Source: Planctomycetota bacterium (GTDB lineage: Bacteria > Planctomycetota > UBA8108 > UBA1146). From it: 30,893 bases of DNA. Under the pieces are notes generated by a model that was given only the letters and a program-made list of their open reading frames with translations, ran no database searches and was not told where the DNA came from. Both the position numbers and the translations under genes were made by a program. This document shows, piece after piece, positions 8,251-15,528 of the stretch (positions are counted from its first letter, which is position 1; each line of letters starts with the position of its first letter). The DNA lies in contig NZJA01000082.1 in assembly GCA_002691835.1 (NCBI GenBank), positions 1 to 30,893 of the forward strand, read 5' to 3'.

Positions 8251-8295
8251 AAAACAGCTCCCCGGGGATCTCTTCCCCGGGGAGCTGTTTTTTTT
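8251..8295 (+). terminator. Rho-independent terminator of the porin gene
   Basis: An 18-bp perfect stem (8251-8268 with 8274-8291), GC-rich in its centre, has a 5-nt loop and is followed by an unbroken T run to 8295. Because the left arm starts with AAAA it could also work on the minus strand. It separates the porin from ispF. Confidence 0.95.
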
Positions 8296-8420
8296 GTGAG
8301 GCCATCGGTTCATGCGCTGGAGAGCTGCTTTTTCGGAGAACTCGCAAGGCTCACGCTCAGGGTCTACAATCTGCGTCCCTGCGGTTTGTGGCCAAGAGGC
8401 CTGTTGGCAGGGCGTCTGAG

Positions 8421-8464
8421 AGCCTGACGACGACTGCAGGTCGTCGTCCGGCGCGGGTCAGGCT
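8421..8464 (+). promoter_or_regulatory. Two competing hairpins in the ispF leader
   Basis: AGCCTGAC (8421-8428) can pair with GTCAGGCT (8457-8464). GACGACGAC (8426-8434) can pair with GTCGTCGTC (8440-8448). The two stems share three bases, so they are either nested with a shortened inner stem or alternate. They lie 36-80 nt before the chosen ispF start. The remaining leader from 8296 to 8420 shows no gene and no clear promoter. Confidence 0.5.
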
Positions 8465-8500
8465 TTGACAGGGATCCAACAGCTGTCACAGGGAGTTATT

Positions 8501-8995
8501 TTGGAATTATCGATCCGATTCGGACTGGGAACTGACAGGCACCGATTACAGGCAGGGGACAGTCTGGTCCTTGCCGGAGTCAAGATTCCCTGCGAGCTCC
8601 AGACTTTGGCCCATTCGGATGGCGACGCCGTTCTTCATGCAGTGGCAGATGCCATTCTCGGGGCAACCGGTGGAACAGATATCGGCGAGCTGTTTTCCAA
8701 TCAGGATCCCCAATGGAAGGATCTTGATTCAGCAGTCATCGTCGACAAGGCATGTCGCTGTGCTCTCGATCAGGGTTGGAAGCCCGTTCAGGTCGATGTA
8801 GTGATTCACCTTGAGAAACCGAAATTGGCAGAGCATCGCATCGCCATGAAAGAGTCGTTGGCAAGGCTCTTGGATATTCCTGTCGACGCAGTCGGATTGA
8901 AGGCAAAAACCGGTGAGGGCCTGGGGCCAGTCGGCGAAGGGCTGGCTATCGATACGATGGCGGTCATTCAATTGCAGAGAGCTGGAGGAAGATGA
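8501..8995 (+). CDS. ispF: 2-C-methyl-D-erythritol 2,4-cyclodiphosphate synthase
   Basis: IspF cyclises CDP-ME 2-phosphate to MEcPP and CMP, the fifth MEP-pathway step, as a zinc-binding homotrimer. From the TTG at 8501 the protein has 164 residues, close to the family norm. Visible motifs are the metal ligands Asp and His in GTDRHRL (usually DVHRL), then LAHSDGDAVLHAVADAILGA with the third ligand His, GGTDIGELF, and the C-terminal KTGEGLGPVGEGLAI that matches KATTTEGLGFTGRGEGIA. The TTG was preferred because IspF normally begins just before the Arg-x-Gly-x-Gly-x-Asp strand and GGGAG (8491-8495) is well placed. A TTG at 8465 would add 12 residues. Its stop overlaps the cysS start. The Asp-Arg-His variant keeps both ligands. 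Confidence 0.92.
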   Translation: MELSIRFGLGTDRHRLQAGDSLVLAGVKIPCELQTLAHSDGDAVLHAVADAILGATGGTDIGELFSNQDPQWKDLDSAVIVDKACRCALDQGWKPVQVDVVIHLEKPKLAEHRIAMKESLARLLDIPVDAVGLKAKTGEGLGPVGEGLAIDTMAVIQLQRAGGR

Positions 8996-10428
8996 CATTC
9001 AAATTGTGGAATACGATGGCGAACGCACTGGAAGAACTGATTCCGATCAGTTCAGGTGAGGTCCGCATGTATAACTGCGGTCCTACTGTTTACAGCGATC
9101 CTCACATTGGGAATTTCCGATCGTTTCTGATGGCGGATTTGCTGAGACGTGCACTGGACCAGCGCGGTTTTCGCACGACGCAGATCATGAATATTACGGA
9201 CGTTGGTCACCTGACTACGGATGACGTGGCAGATGCCACAGGTGAGGACAAGCTGGAGAAAAAGGCCCGCGAAGAGGGGCTTGATCCGTTTGAGATTGCT
9301 CGCACCTATGAAGATATTTTCCATGCGAATGCCGAACAGCTTCACGTGCGTAAGGCTCACGAATACCCGAGAGCGACCGATCACATCCCTGAAATGATCG
9401 CCATGATCGAGCAACTCATCGAACGCGGACATGCCTACAACGTGGAAGGCGTGGGGGTCTATTTCCGTGTCGACTCATTCGATCAGTATGGGTGCCTTTC
9501 CGGGAACACGGTTGAGAATCTGGATTCGGGTTCGCGAATCGCTGTCGATGATCGTAAAGAATCTGCTCATGATTTCGCTCTCTGGAAGATCGATGACAAG
9601 CATCTGATGCAGTGGGATAGTCCGTGGGGGAGAGGTTTTCCAGGGTGGCATATCGAGTGTTCGGCGATGAGCCACAAATATTTGGGTGGCACCTTTGATA
9701 TTCACACCGGTGGTGAGGATAATATTTTCCCACACCACGAGTGCGAGATTGCTCAGTCGGTAGGATCGGGCGTCGGTGAGTTTGCAAAGCTATGGGTACA
9801 TGCGCGCCACCTCCTCGTCGACGGCGAAAAGATGTCAAAAAGCAAAGGCAACTTTTTTACGATCAATGACCTGATTGAAAAGGGATATCAAGGCTACGAA
9901 ATCCGTTACAGCCTGATCAACAGTCACTACCGTCAGCCGATGAATTTTACGCTTCAAGGACTCCAGGGAGATTCAAAAGCGGTGCAGCGCATCCGTTCCT
10001 TGCGAGAGAGGTTGGAGTCGACCGCTGAGGAGAGTGGTGATGCCGCAGACGAATTGCGGCAAGAATTGGCTGGCGCACAGAAATCATTCGATGCCTGCAT
10101 GGATGATGATCTGAATGTTTCGGGGGCTCTTGGAATCCTTCATGAAACCGTCAGATTTTTGGGCCGTGAAGAACGAAGAGGAGCGGATGCACAGCTCGCC
10201 CTCGAATTTTTAAAGCATTGTGATGAAATTCTTGGAGTCATCTTTGCAGAAGAAAATTCCAGCGAAGATGAGTTATCGGAAGATCAGAAGAATTGGATTC
10301 TTGAGCGGGAACAAGCTCGCAATGACAAGGATTGGGCTCTTGCTGATCAATTGCGGGGTCAGTTGCAAGAGTCAGGGATCCTGATCGAGGATGGACCCGA
10401 GGGGACCACCTGGTCCAGAATCCGCTGA
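8992..10428 (+). CDS. cysS: Cysteinyl-tRNA synthetase
   Basis: This class I synthetase charges tRNA-Cys with cysteine. The 478-residue product has the zinc-site Cys29 in YNCGPTVY, the HIGH variant HIGN (38-41), the further zinc ligands in HIECSAM and FPHHECEIAQS, and KMSKSKGNF at about 280-288, which binds ATP. An anticodon-binding helical C-terminus follows. Length and order are typical. The start overlaps the ispF TGA (ATGA), so ispF-cysS is a coupled operon. It is followed by a GC-rich stem without T run and then the tRNA cluster. Read-through into the tRNAs is possible. Confidence 0.97.
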   Translation: MTFKLWNTMANALEELIPISSGEVRMYNCGPTVYSDPHIGNFRSFLMADLLRRALDQRGFRTTQIMNITDVGHLTTDDVADATGEDKLEKKAREEGLDPFEIARTYEDIFHANAEQLHVRKAHEYPRATDHIPEMIAMIEQLIERGHAYNVEGVGVYFRVDSFDQYGCLSGNTVENLDSGSRIAVDDRKESAHDFALWKIDDKHLMQWDSPWGRGFPGWHIECSAMSHKYLGGTFDIHTGGEDNIFPHHECEIAQSVGSGVGEFAKLWVHARHLLVDGEKMSKSKGNFFTINDLIEKGYQGYEIRYSLINSHYRQPMNFTLQGLQGDSKAVQRIRSLRERLESTAEESGDAADELRQELAGAQKSFDACMDDDLNVSGALGILHETVRFLGREERRGADAQLALEFLKHCDEILGVIFAEENSSEDELSEDQKNWILEREQARNDKDWALADQLRGQLQESGILIEDGPEGTTWSRIR

Positions 10429-10463
10429 CAGACTCAGATTGAAGAACAGATCTTGTGGAGAGA

Positions 10464-10482
10464 CTTGCAGGAAGCCTGCAGG
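10464..10482 (+). promoter_or_regulatory. Hairpin downstream of cysS
   Basis: CTTGCAGG (10464-10471) pairs with CCTGCAGG (10475-10482) around AAG, with one T-G wobble. No T run follows, so it is not a standard terminator. TTGCAG (10465-10470) and TATCGT (10488-10493) with a 17-nt spacer form a weak promoter candidate for the tRNA-tuf transcript. Confidence 0.3.
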
Positions 10483-10513
10483 ATCGATATCGTTCTCGAC
10501 GCGTGACTTTTGG

Positions 10514-10585
10514 GCTAGCGTAGCTCAGCGGTAGAGCTCCCGCCTTGTAAGCGGGTGGTCGTGGGTTCGACTCCCACCGCTAGCT
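10514..10585 (+). tRNA. tRNA-Thr (anticodon TGT)
   Basis: A complete cloverleaf of 72 nt. The acceptor GCTAGCG pairs with CGCTAGC, the anticodon stem CCCGC/GCGGG encloses loop CTTGTAA (TGT), and the T arm is GTGGG-TTCGACT-CCCAC. The discriminator is T and no CCA is encoded (TTCAT follows). It is first of four tRNAs upstream of tuf. Confidence 0.97.
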
Positions 10586-10833
10586 TTCATAAACTCTTTC
10601 CCTTTAGGGGGTTAGGGCTTGCCGGTAGACGCAGGGTAATCGGGCTGACTGACTTTTTTGTCATTTCTCCCGATCTTCGGGCTTCCGCATTGTCGGGAGG
10701 CTGAATCCGGCGTAAAAATCAGGGCCATCAGGGCTGCGTTCAGCTTCGCTGATCCAGGCTAAAGGGTGGTTTTGAGGGGTTCTGGAGGTCATCCAGGCCT
10801 TTTTGCGAGTGCGATAAAGGAGAACAGAGAGAA
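10586..10833 (+). other. 248-nt spacer between tRNA-Thr(TGT) and tRNA-Tyr
   Basis: No gene is recognisable. The spacer folds in several places: CTCCCGA (10667-10673) with TCGGGAG (10693-10699), GCTG/CAGC nested inside ATCAG/CTGAT at about 10728-10752, and CTGGA/TCCAG (10782-10796) followed by five T (10800-10804), which resembles a weak terminator. The final 17 bases form the left arm of the repeat around tRNA-Tyr. Confidence 0.4.
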
Positions 10834-10932
10834 GGGGGTGTGCCCGAGTGGTTAAAGGGGCTTGGCTGTAAACCAAGTGCGTAAGCTACGTTGGTTCGAA
10901 TCCAACCGCCCCCACTCTCTCTGTTCTCTTTT
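10816..10932 (+). repeat. Inverted repeat clamping tRNA-Tyr
   Basis: GAGAACAGAGAG (10820-10831) is perfectly complementary to CTCTCTGTTCTC (10917-10928). A10832-T10916, one G-T wobble and three A-T pairs extend it to about 17 pairs. The arms sit immediately outside the tRNA-Tyr acceptor stem, separated only by one base on the left and two on the right. In the primary transcript the acceptor stem would become a near-continuous duplex of about 24 pairs. Confidence 0.85.
10834..10914 (+). tRNA. tRNA-Tyr (anticodon GTA)
   Basis: A class II tRNA of 81 nt. The acceptor GGGGGTG pairs with CGCCCCC (one T-G wobble), the anticodon stem CTTGG/CCAAG encloses CTGTAAA (GTA), a long variable arm has CGTA/TACG, and the T arm is GTTGG-TTCGAAT-CCAAC. 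The discriminator is A and no CCA is encoded. Confidence 0.97.
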
Positions 10933-11230
10933 CCGCCAAATAACCGGATTTGCTTGAAAGAACCGCCTGAAAGTCGTCTGATTGCACACTTCGCTCCTGA
11001 GGGATGCTCCGCTGAATCTTCATCGGACAGCCCTCGGTATCTCCACTCGCTGGAGATCAGAAGTTTTGACGGTCGATCTTCGGATTGAATTTCCGAATGG
11101 AAAACATTCGGGAAGGATCGTGACAGCAGTTGAATGCGTTCACCTGTAAGAACAAATCAAACGGATGTTGATCCGGATGTTGATAGTACTGGTGAGTTGA
11201 ATCGGTTTGCTGTCTGAGTGTGAAACAAGT
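10933..11230 (+). other. Spacer between tRNA-Tyr and tRNA-Gly
   Basis: About 300 nt with no supported gene. A frame from 10891 is open to 11088 but begins inside the tRNA and is not protein-like. The only repeat noticed is CGGATGTTGAT at 11162-11172 and again at 11174-11184. No promoter match worth calling. Confidence 0.4.
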
Positions 11231-11304
11231 GCGGGTGTAGCTTAGTGGTAAAGCCCCAGCCTTCCAAGCTGGTCATGTGGGTTCGATTCCCATCACCCGC
11301 TCCA
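11231..11304 (+). tRNA. tRNA-Gly (anticodon TCC)
   Basis: A complete cloverleaf. The acceptor GCGGGTG pairs with CACCCGC, the anticodon stem CCAGC/GCTGG encloses CTTCCAA (TCC), and the T arm is GTGGG-TTCGATT-CCCAT. The discriminator is T and the 3' CCA is encoded. Confidence 0.97.
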
Positions 11305-11357
11305 AGTAATTGGGCAGGAGTAGCCACTGGCTGTTTCTGCAATGAAATGAAATCAGA

Positions 11358-11433
11358 GCTGCTGTAGCTCAGCTGGTAGAGCACGTCCTTGGTAAGGACG
11401 AGGTCACGGGTTCAAGTCCCGTCAGCAGCTCCA
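11358..11433 (+). tRNA. tRNA-Thr (anticodon GGT)
   Basis: A complete cloverleaf. The acceptor GCTGCTG pairs with CAGCAGC, the anticodon stem CGTCC/GGACG encloses TTGGTAA (GGT), and the T arm is ACGGG-TTCAAGT-CCCGT. The 3' CCA is encoded. It lies directly upstream of tuf, in the same position as thrT before E. coli tufB. Confidence 0.97.
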
Positions 11434-11443
11434 GACAAACGAG

Positions 11444-11461
11444 CCCGCACACGGGTGCGGG
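11444..11461 (+). promoter_or_regulatory. Hairpin in the tuf leader
   Basis: CCCGCAC (11444-11450) pairs with GTGCGGG (11455-11461) around ACGG, ten bases after tRNA-Thr. No T run follows, so it is more likely a processing or leader structure than a terminator. The tuf ribosome-binding site (GAGGAG) lies further down. Confidence 0.45.
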
Positions 11462-11571
11462 TGTGAATTAAAAAGGATACGCCGTAGTCGGATCACGAGT
11501 GTGACCGGTGAGGCGGGTAAAGAGACCCTGGCGATCGAGTCAAATCGGTCTGAGGGCGAGGAGATTGGATC

Positions 11572-12756
11572 ATGGCGAAGGAAGTCTTCGTACGCGACAA
11601 GCCTCACTGCAACATTGGAACCATTGGTCACGTCGACCACGGAAAAACGACTTTGACTGCCGCGATCACGAACGTGCTCGCTGAGGCCGGCATGTCCGAG
11701 AAGAAGGCGTTCGACCAGATCGACAATGCACCCGAGGAGAGGGAGCGTGGTATTACCATCGCGACCGCTCACGTGGAGTATCAGACTGAAGGTCGTCACT
11801 ATGCCCACGTGGACTGTCCAGGTCACGCGGACTACGTCAAGAACATGATCACCGGAGCCGCCCAGATGGACGGCGCTATTCTGGTGGTTTCTGCTGCTGA
11901 CGGTCCGATGCCCCAGACTCGTGAGCACATTCTTTTGGCTCGCCAGGTGGGTGTGCCGAAGATCGTGGTCTTCATGAACAAGGCCGACATGGTCGACGAC
12001 GAGGAGCTTATTGAGCTCGTCGAGATGGAGATCCGTGAGCTTCTGAGCCTTTACGAGTTCCCTGGAGATGACATTCCAATCATCAAGGGTTCTGCGTTGA
12101 AAGCCCTTGAAGCTCCAGGCAGCGATGCCGCTGCACCGATCCTCGAGCTCATGAAGAGTGTCGATGAATACATCGATATTCCTGAGCGTGATTCGGCCAA
12201 GGACTTCCTGATGCCTGTGGAGGACGTGTTCTCCATTGAGGGTCGTGGAACCGTGGTGACGGGTCGTATCGAGCAGGGAATCGTCAAGACTGGTGACGAG
12301 ATCGAAATCGTCGGAATCAGAGATACCCAGACGACAACTTGCACCGGTGTTGAAATGTTCCAGAAGACTCTCGATGAGGGTCAAGCAGGCGACAACGTTG
12401 GTGCGCTGCTTCGTGGAACCAAAAAAGACGAAGTGACCCGCGGTCAGGTTCTGGCCAAGCCGGGAAGTATCACTCCTCACACCAAGTTCGAGGCAGAGGC
12501 CTACATCCTCTCCAAGGACGAGGGTGGACGTCACTCTCCCTTCTTCAACGGTTACCGTCCCCAGTTCTACTTCCGGACCACTGACGTGACCGGAAATACT
12601 GAAGTGGTTGGCGCAGACATGTGCATGCCGGGAGACAACGCAAAAATCAATGTGACACTGATCCAGCCGATCGCCATGAACGAGGGCTTGCGCTTCGCTA
12701 TTCGCGAAGGTGGTAAGACCGTGGGTGCCGGAGTGGTCAGCAAGATCATCGAGTAG
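11572..12756 (+). CDS. tuf: Translation elongation factor Tu
   Basis: EF-Tu delivers aminoacyl-tRNA to the ribosomal A site as a GTP complex. The 394-residue product has G1 GHVDHGKT (about 18-26), the switch I segment with RGITI, G3 DCPGHADY, G4 NKAD and G5 GSALKALE, then the two beta-barrel domains with [21 protein letters not shown] and the conserved end [16 protein letters not shown]. It lies 138 nt after tRNA-Thr with a GAGGAG site, so tRNA and tuf are probably on one transcript. Domain 2 reads [14 protein letters not shown] where many bacteria have RGIKREDIERGQVL. Its codon use is strongly biased to C-ending codons, as expected for high expression. Confidence 0.98.
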   Translation: MAKEVFVRDKPHCNIGTIGHVDHGKTTLTAAITNVLAEAGMSEKKAFDQIDNAPEERERGITIATAHVEYQTEGRHYAHVDCPGHADYVKNMITGAAQMDGAILVVSAADGPMPQTREHILLARQVGVPKIVVFMNKADMVDDEELIELVEMEIRELLSLYEFPGDDIPIIKGSALKALEAPGSDAAAPILELMKSVDEYIDIPERDSAKDFLMPVEDVFSIEGRGTVVTGRIEQGIVKTGDEIEIVGIRDTQTTTCTGVEMFQKTLDEGQAGDNVGALLRGTKKDEVTRGQVLAKPGSITPHTKFEAEAYILSKDEGGRHSPFFNGYRPQFYFRTTDVTGNTEVVGADMCMPGDNAKINVTLIQPIAMNEGLRFAIREGGKTVGAGVVSKIIE

Positions 12757-12783
12757 GTCCGGCTCTGCCGGTAAGTTCGACCG

Positions 12784-12819
12784 GGAACGCCGTGGTGCCA
12801 ACAGGCACCACGGCGTTCC
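12784..12819 (+). terminator. Strong hairpin after tuf, T run absent
   Basis: GGAACGCCGTGGTGCC (12784-12799) pairs perfectly with 12804-12819 around AACA; a further G-T pair is possible. The next bases are TGCTCCCCCGAG, not T. It may be an incomplete terminator, a 3' stabiliser or a processing site between tuf and tRNA-Trp. Confidence 0.55.
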
Positions 12820-12880
12820 TGCTCCCCCGAGAGTTTTCGTGGGAACAAAGTGCGAGAACAAAGTAGATCTGCGTGACAAG

Positions 12881-12957
12881 AGGGCAGTAGCTCCAATTGG
12901 TAGAGCGGCGGATTCCAAATCCGCGGGTTGGGGGTTCGAGTCCCTCCTGCCCTGCCA
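12881..12957 (+). tRNA. tRNA-Trp (anticodon CCA)
   Basis: A complete cloverleaf. The acceptor AGGGCAG pairs with CTGCCCT, the anticodon stem GCGGA/TCCGC encloses TTCCAAA (CCA), and the T arm is GGGGG-TTCGAGT-CCCTC. The discriminator is G and the 3' CCA is encoded. A tRNA-Trp just before secE is a widespread bacterial arrangement. The rpmG gene often found here is missing. Confidence 0.97.
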
Positions 12958-13118
12958 ACCTTGTTTGCAGGAATCAGCTTTGACGAAGTTCGAGAGATTG
13001 TGTTTGTGAGATCGAGTGTGAATGCCTGCCAGGTGAGTGAAATATGCATGTTGTCATATCTTCACCGCCGAGTTGTTGAACCGATCGCTACGGCGATCCA
13101 GAGAGAGGGTCAGAGTCG

Positions 13119-13544
13119 ATGAGTTTTCGTCTCTATAAAGAAGGACAGGGCAAATGGGCACGAGGTGTTCTGGCCGTGATTCTTTTTGGCGTGGGTCTCT
13201 TCGCCACCATCTCCATTGCAGACTGGCTTGAGGGTAACGGCATGGGGGATGGGGATCTGTTTACGATTCCTTTGATTGAGTTTGGGGTTCAGACCCGCTC
13301 ACTCGTATCTGTGCTCGTACTCGTGCCATTCTTGCTGGCAGGAATTTGGTACTACAACAAGCCGAGCCTCAGCGACTTTCTCATCGAGACTGAAGCTGAA
13401 CTCGAAAACAAGGTGACTTGGCCAACCCGTGATGAGACGACTCGCAACTCGCTGGTCGTCTGTGCAACGGCGGTCATCATTCTGGGTTGGATCATGATGA
13501 CGGACGGACTGCTCCGTACCGTGCAGGGAGTGATCTACGGATGA
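13119..13544 (+). CDS. secE: SecE translocase subunit with extra transmembrane helices
   Basis: SecE clamps SecY in the protein-export channel. The 141-residue product has the family core near its end: the amphipathic helix with KVTWPTRDET (98-107) and a final membrane helix (about 111-130). Two more membrane helices precede it, at about 17-36 and 60-79, so it has three helices like the long SecE of E. coli and some other phyla, not the single-helix form. The loop 37-55 is Gly/Asp-rich. The start ATG at 13119 has a weak purine-rich GAGAGAGGG site. Its stop overlaps nusG (ATGA). Position between tRNA-Trp and nusG supports the call. Confidence 0.95.
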   Translation: MSFRLYKEGQGKWARGVLAVILFGVGLFATISIADWLEGNGMGDGDLFTIPLIEFGVQTRSLVSVLVLVPFLLAGIWYYNKPSLSDFLIETEAELENKVTWPTRDETTRNSLVVCATAVIILGWIMMTDGLLRTVQGVIYG

Positions 13545-14308
13545 TCGAAGTTTTTTCCGACCACGAGGAATCTATGGTGCCTGAAGGTGAAGAGATGTTG
13601 ACCACCGGTGAGACCGGTGAATCTTCTCTCGAGCCAGAGGCCGCCGATGATTCAACGGAAGAGTCGGAAGTTTCGATGTCTGACATGGCGGGTGAAGAGG
13701 AAGAATCCTCAGCGCCTGCGGTGATTCCCGGAATCATCAAGCCGGAAGAAACCGACGACGACGAATTGGCCCATGAGTGGTATGTCGTGAAGGTCGCTAA
13801 CGGTCGTGAGGATACTCTCTCACGAAAAGTTGAAAGAAAACTGGCCCTCAGTGGTCTCGACAAGTATGTCAGGAACATCGCTGTTCCGAAGCAGAAGGTG
13901 ATCGAGATCAAAGAAGGCCAGAAGCGAATCAGGGAGCAGAAGCTCTACCAGGGATATTTCTTTATGGAATGCCAACTGGTGGATGAGATCTGGTACCTCT
14001 TGCGCGAAGTTCAGGGTGTGGGGTCCTTTGTCGGTGGCAAAGCTGCTGACAAGCCGATGCCAATGACCGCAGACGAAGTGCGTAAGCTCCGCGACATGAT
14101 GGAGCAGCGTGAAAGCGAAGCGGCCCCTGAGTTGAAGATTGATGTGAAGAAAAACGATTCAGTAAAGGTCAAAGACGGACCGTTCGAAAACTTTGAAGGT
14201 GTTGTCGAGGAGATTCAGCCGAAAACCGGTAAACTCCGTGTGATGGTCACCATTTTCGGACAGGATACCCCAGTGGACCTGGAATACTGGCAAGTAGAAA
14301 AAACCTGA
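13541..14308 (+). CDS. nusG: Transcription termination/antitermination factor NusG with acidic N-terminal extension
   Basis: NusG binds the RNA polymerase clamp, promotes elongation and Rho action, and couples to ribosomes. The 255-residue product is about 70-80 residues longer than the usual 175-185. Residues 1-78 are an acidic, Ser/Glu/Asp-rich, probably disordered extension. The NGN domain begins at HEWYVVKVANGRE (79-90), contains QGYFFMECQL and the VQGVGSFVGG segment, and is followed by a KOW domain (about 195-250; NDSVKVKDGPFENFEGVV). The ATG at 13541 overlaps the secE stop and has AGGGAG at 13526-13531. An in-frame ATG at 13574 would still leave most of the extension. Confidence 0.96.
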   Translation: MIEVFSDHEESMVPEGEEMLTTGETGESSLEPEAADDSTEESEVSMSDMAGEEEESSAPAVIPGIIKPEETDDDELAHEWYVVKVANGREDTLSRKVERKLALSGLDKYVRNIAVPKQKVIEIKEGQKRIREQKLYQGYFFMECQLVDEIWYLLREVQGVGSFVGGKAADKPMPMTADEVRKLRDMMEQRESEAAPELKIDVKKNDSVKVKDGPFENFEGVVEEIQPKTGKLRVMVTIFGQDTPVDLEYWQVEKT

Positions 14309-14327
14309 TCTCGATTTTATCGAGATC
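14307..14327 (+). promoter_or_regulatory. Hairpin over the nusG stop in the rplK leader
   Basis: GATCTCGAT (14307-14315) pairs with ATCGAGATC (14319-14327) around TTT; the left arm begins inside the nusG stop codon. An alternative fold pairs GATCCC (14324-14329) with GGG-A-GATC just downstream. This 80-nt leader is where L1 autoregulation of rplK-rplA acts in E. coli; I cannot identify an L1-site match. Confidence 0.5.
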
Positions 14328-14388
14328 CCAGCGGGAGATCGGGGTGATTGTCATGCCTCGTTCGTTGACCGCAGGATAGGCAGAGATC

Positions 14389-14814
14389 ATGGCAAAAGAA
14401 GTCACAGGGCTGATCAAATTGCAGGTCCCAGGCGGACAGGCCACACCGGCACCGCCGGTAGGCCCAGCGCTCGGTCAGCATGGCGTCAACATCGGTGAAT
14501 TCGTTCAGCGATTCAATGCAGAAACGGCCAGTCAACAGGGTCTCGTGATTCCTGTGGTGATTACGGTCTTTGGTGACCGCACCTTTGATCTGGCGTTCAA
14601 ATCCCCCCCAGCGGCAGTGCTGATCAAAAAGGCCGTAGGTCTTGATAAGGCTGCAAACAATCCCGGTCATGAAGTGGTTGCAAAAATCACCAGTGATCAG
14701 ATTCGTGAGATCGCTGAAACCAAGATGAACGATCTCAATGCTGCTTCTCTGGAGGCCGCCATGCAGATGATTGCGGGAACTGCCCGGAGCATGGGGATAG
14801 GGGTGGAGGACTGA
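14389..14814 (+). CDS. rplK: 50S ribosomal protein L11
   Basis: L11 binds 23S rRNA in the GTPase-associated centre, and is needed for factor response and stringent signalling. The 141-residue protein has the proline-rich N-terminal domain with [15 protein letters not shown] (21-35), the hinge around [12 protein letters not shown], and the RNA-binding C-terminal domain ending GTARSMGI. Length is normal. The conserved N-terminal prolines bound by thiostrepton-type antibiotics are present. Its TGA shares a base with the rplA start, so L11 and L1 are translationally coupled as in other bacteria. Confidence 0.98.
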   Translation: MAKEVTGLIKLQVPGGQATPAPPVGPALGQHGVNIGEFVQRFNAETASQQGLVIPVVITVFGDRTFDLAFKSPPAAVLIKKAVGLDKAANNPGHEVVAKITSDQIREIAETKMNDLNAASLEAAMQMIAGTARSMGIGVED

Positions 14815-15500
14815 TGCCCAAATCAAGTAAGAGACACACTGGTAACAAGTCCAAGGTCAACCGTGATCAGGAAATGCCTCTTGCCGAGGCTGTGAAAACG
14901 ATCATGGGTTTCCAGAAGGCGAAGTTTGACGAAACCGTAGAAGTGGCTGTTCGACTCGGAATCGATCCGCGTCAGGGAACACAAAACATTCGCGGGGCAT
15001 TCTCACTTCCTCACGGAATCGGAAAGTCAGTTCGCGTTATCGCCTTCGTCGAGGGACCAGATGCTGAGGAAGCCAAAGCAGCGGGTGCTGTCGAAGTTGG
15101 CGGCGAAGAGCTTGCCACGAAGATTCAAGGGGGTTGGTTCGACTTTGATGTCGCTATCGCTCACCCCTCAATGATGAGATTCGTGGGTAAGCTGGGTAAG
15201 GTTCTTGGCCCTCAGGGCAAGATGCCCACTCCCAAGTCTGGAACCGTGACGACGGACGTGCTCACTGCCGTTAAAGAATTCGTTGCCGGTAAGATCGAAT
15301 TCCGCAACGACGCTGGCGGCATTGTTCATGCGCCTGTCGGTCGTCGCAGTTTTGATGAGAACCAGTTGGTGGAGAACGTTCATGCGTTTGTCTCCCACCT
15401 TGAGAAGATGCGTCCCAATTCCATTAAGGGCGTGTACATGAAAAAAGTGTTTATCAAGTCAACGATGTCGCCCTCCGTGGCGGTGCAGTTGGCGCAGTAG
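14814..15500 (+). CDS. rplA: 50S ribosomal protein L1
   Basis: L1 forms the mobile stalk next to the E site and in E. coli represses its own operon by binding leader mRNA. The 228-residue product shows the two-domain L1 pattern: a basic N-terminus, FDETVEVAVRLGIDPRQG, IRGAFSLPHGIGK, the conserved FVGKLGKVLGPQGKMPTPKSGTVT, and the C-terminal STMSPSVAV. GPQGKMPTPKSGT differs mildly from the common GPRGLMPNPKTGT. Start ATG overlaps the rplK stop. It is followed by a 28-nt gap and rplJ. Confidence 0.98.
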   Translation: MPKSSKRHTGNKSKVNRDQEMPLAEAVKTIMGFQKAKFDETVEVAVRLGIDPRQGTQNIRGAFSLPHGIGKSVRVIAFVEGPDAEEAKAAGAVEVGGEELATKIQGGWFDFDVAIAHPSMMRFVGKLGKVLGPQGKMPTPKSGTVTTDVLTAVKEFVAGKIEFRNDAGGIVHAPVGRRSFDENQLVENVHAFVSHLEKMRPNSIKGVYMKKVFIKSTMSPSVAVQLAQ

Positions 15501-15528
15501 GAGCAGCGAAGCTGGAAAGGGGGGCCCT

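Noticed and set aside
8245..8427. 60-codon frame after the porin
   Set aside because: It reads through the perfect terminator hairpin and has no ribosome-binding site.
8465..8470. TTGACA as a -35 box for ispF
   Set aside because: No -10 match lies 15-19 bases downstream; it overlaps the leader stem.
11422..12918. 498-codon minus-strand frame antisense to tuf and tRNA-Thr
   Set aside because: It is a by-product of the biased codon use of tuf; it spans a tRNA gene and its product resembles no protein family.
12928..13122. Possible small gene (rpmG position) before secE
   Set aside because: It begins inside tRNA-Trp and the product has no L33 cysteine motifs.
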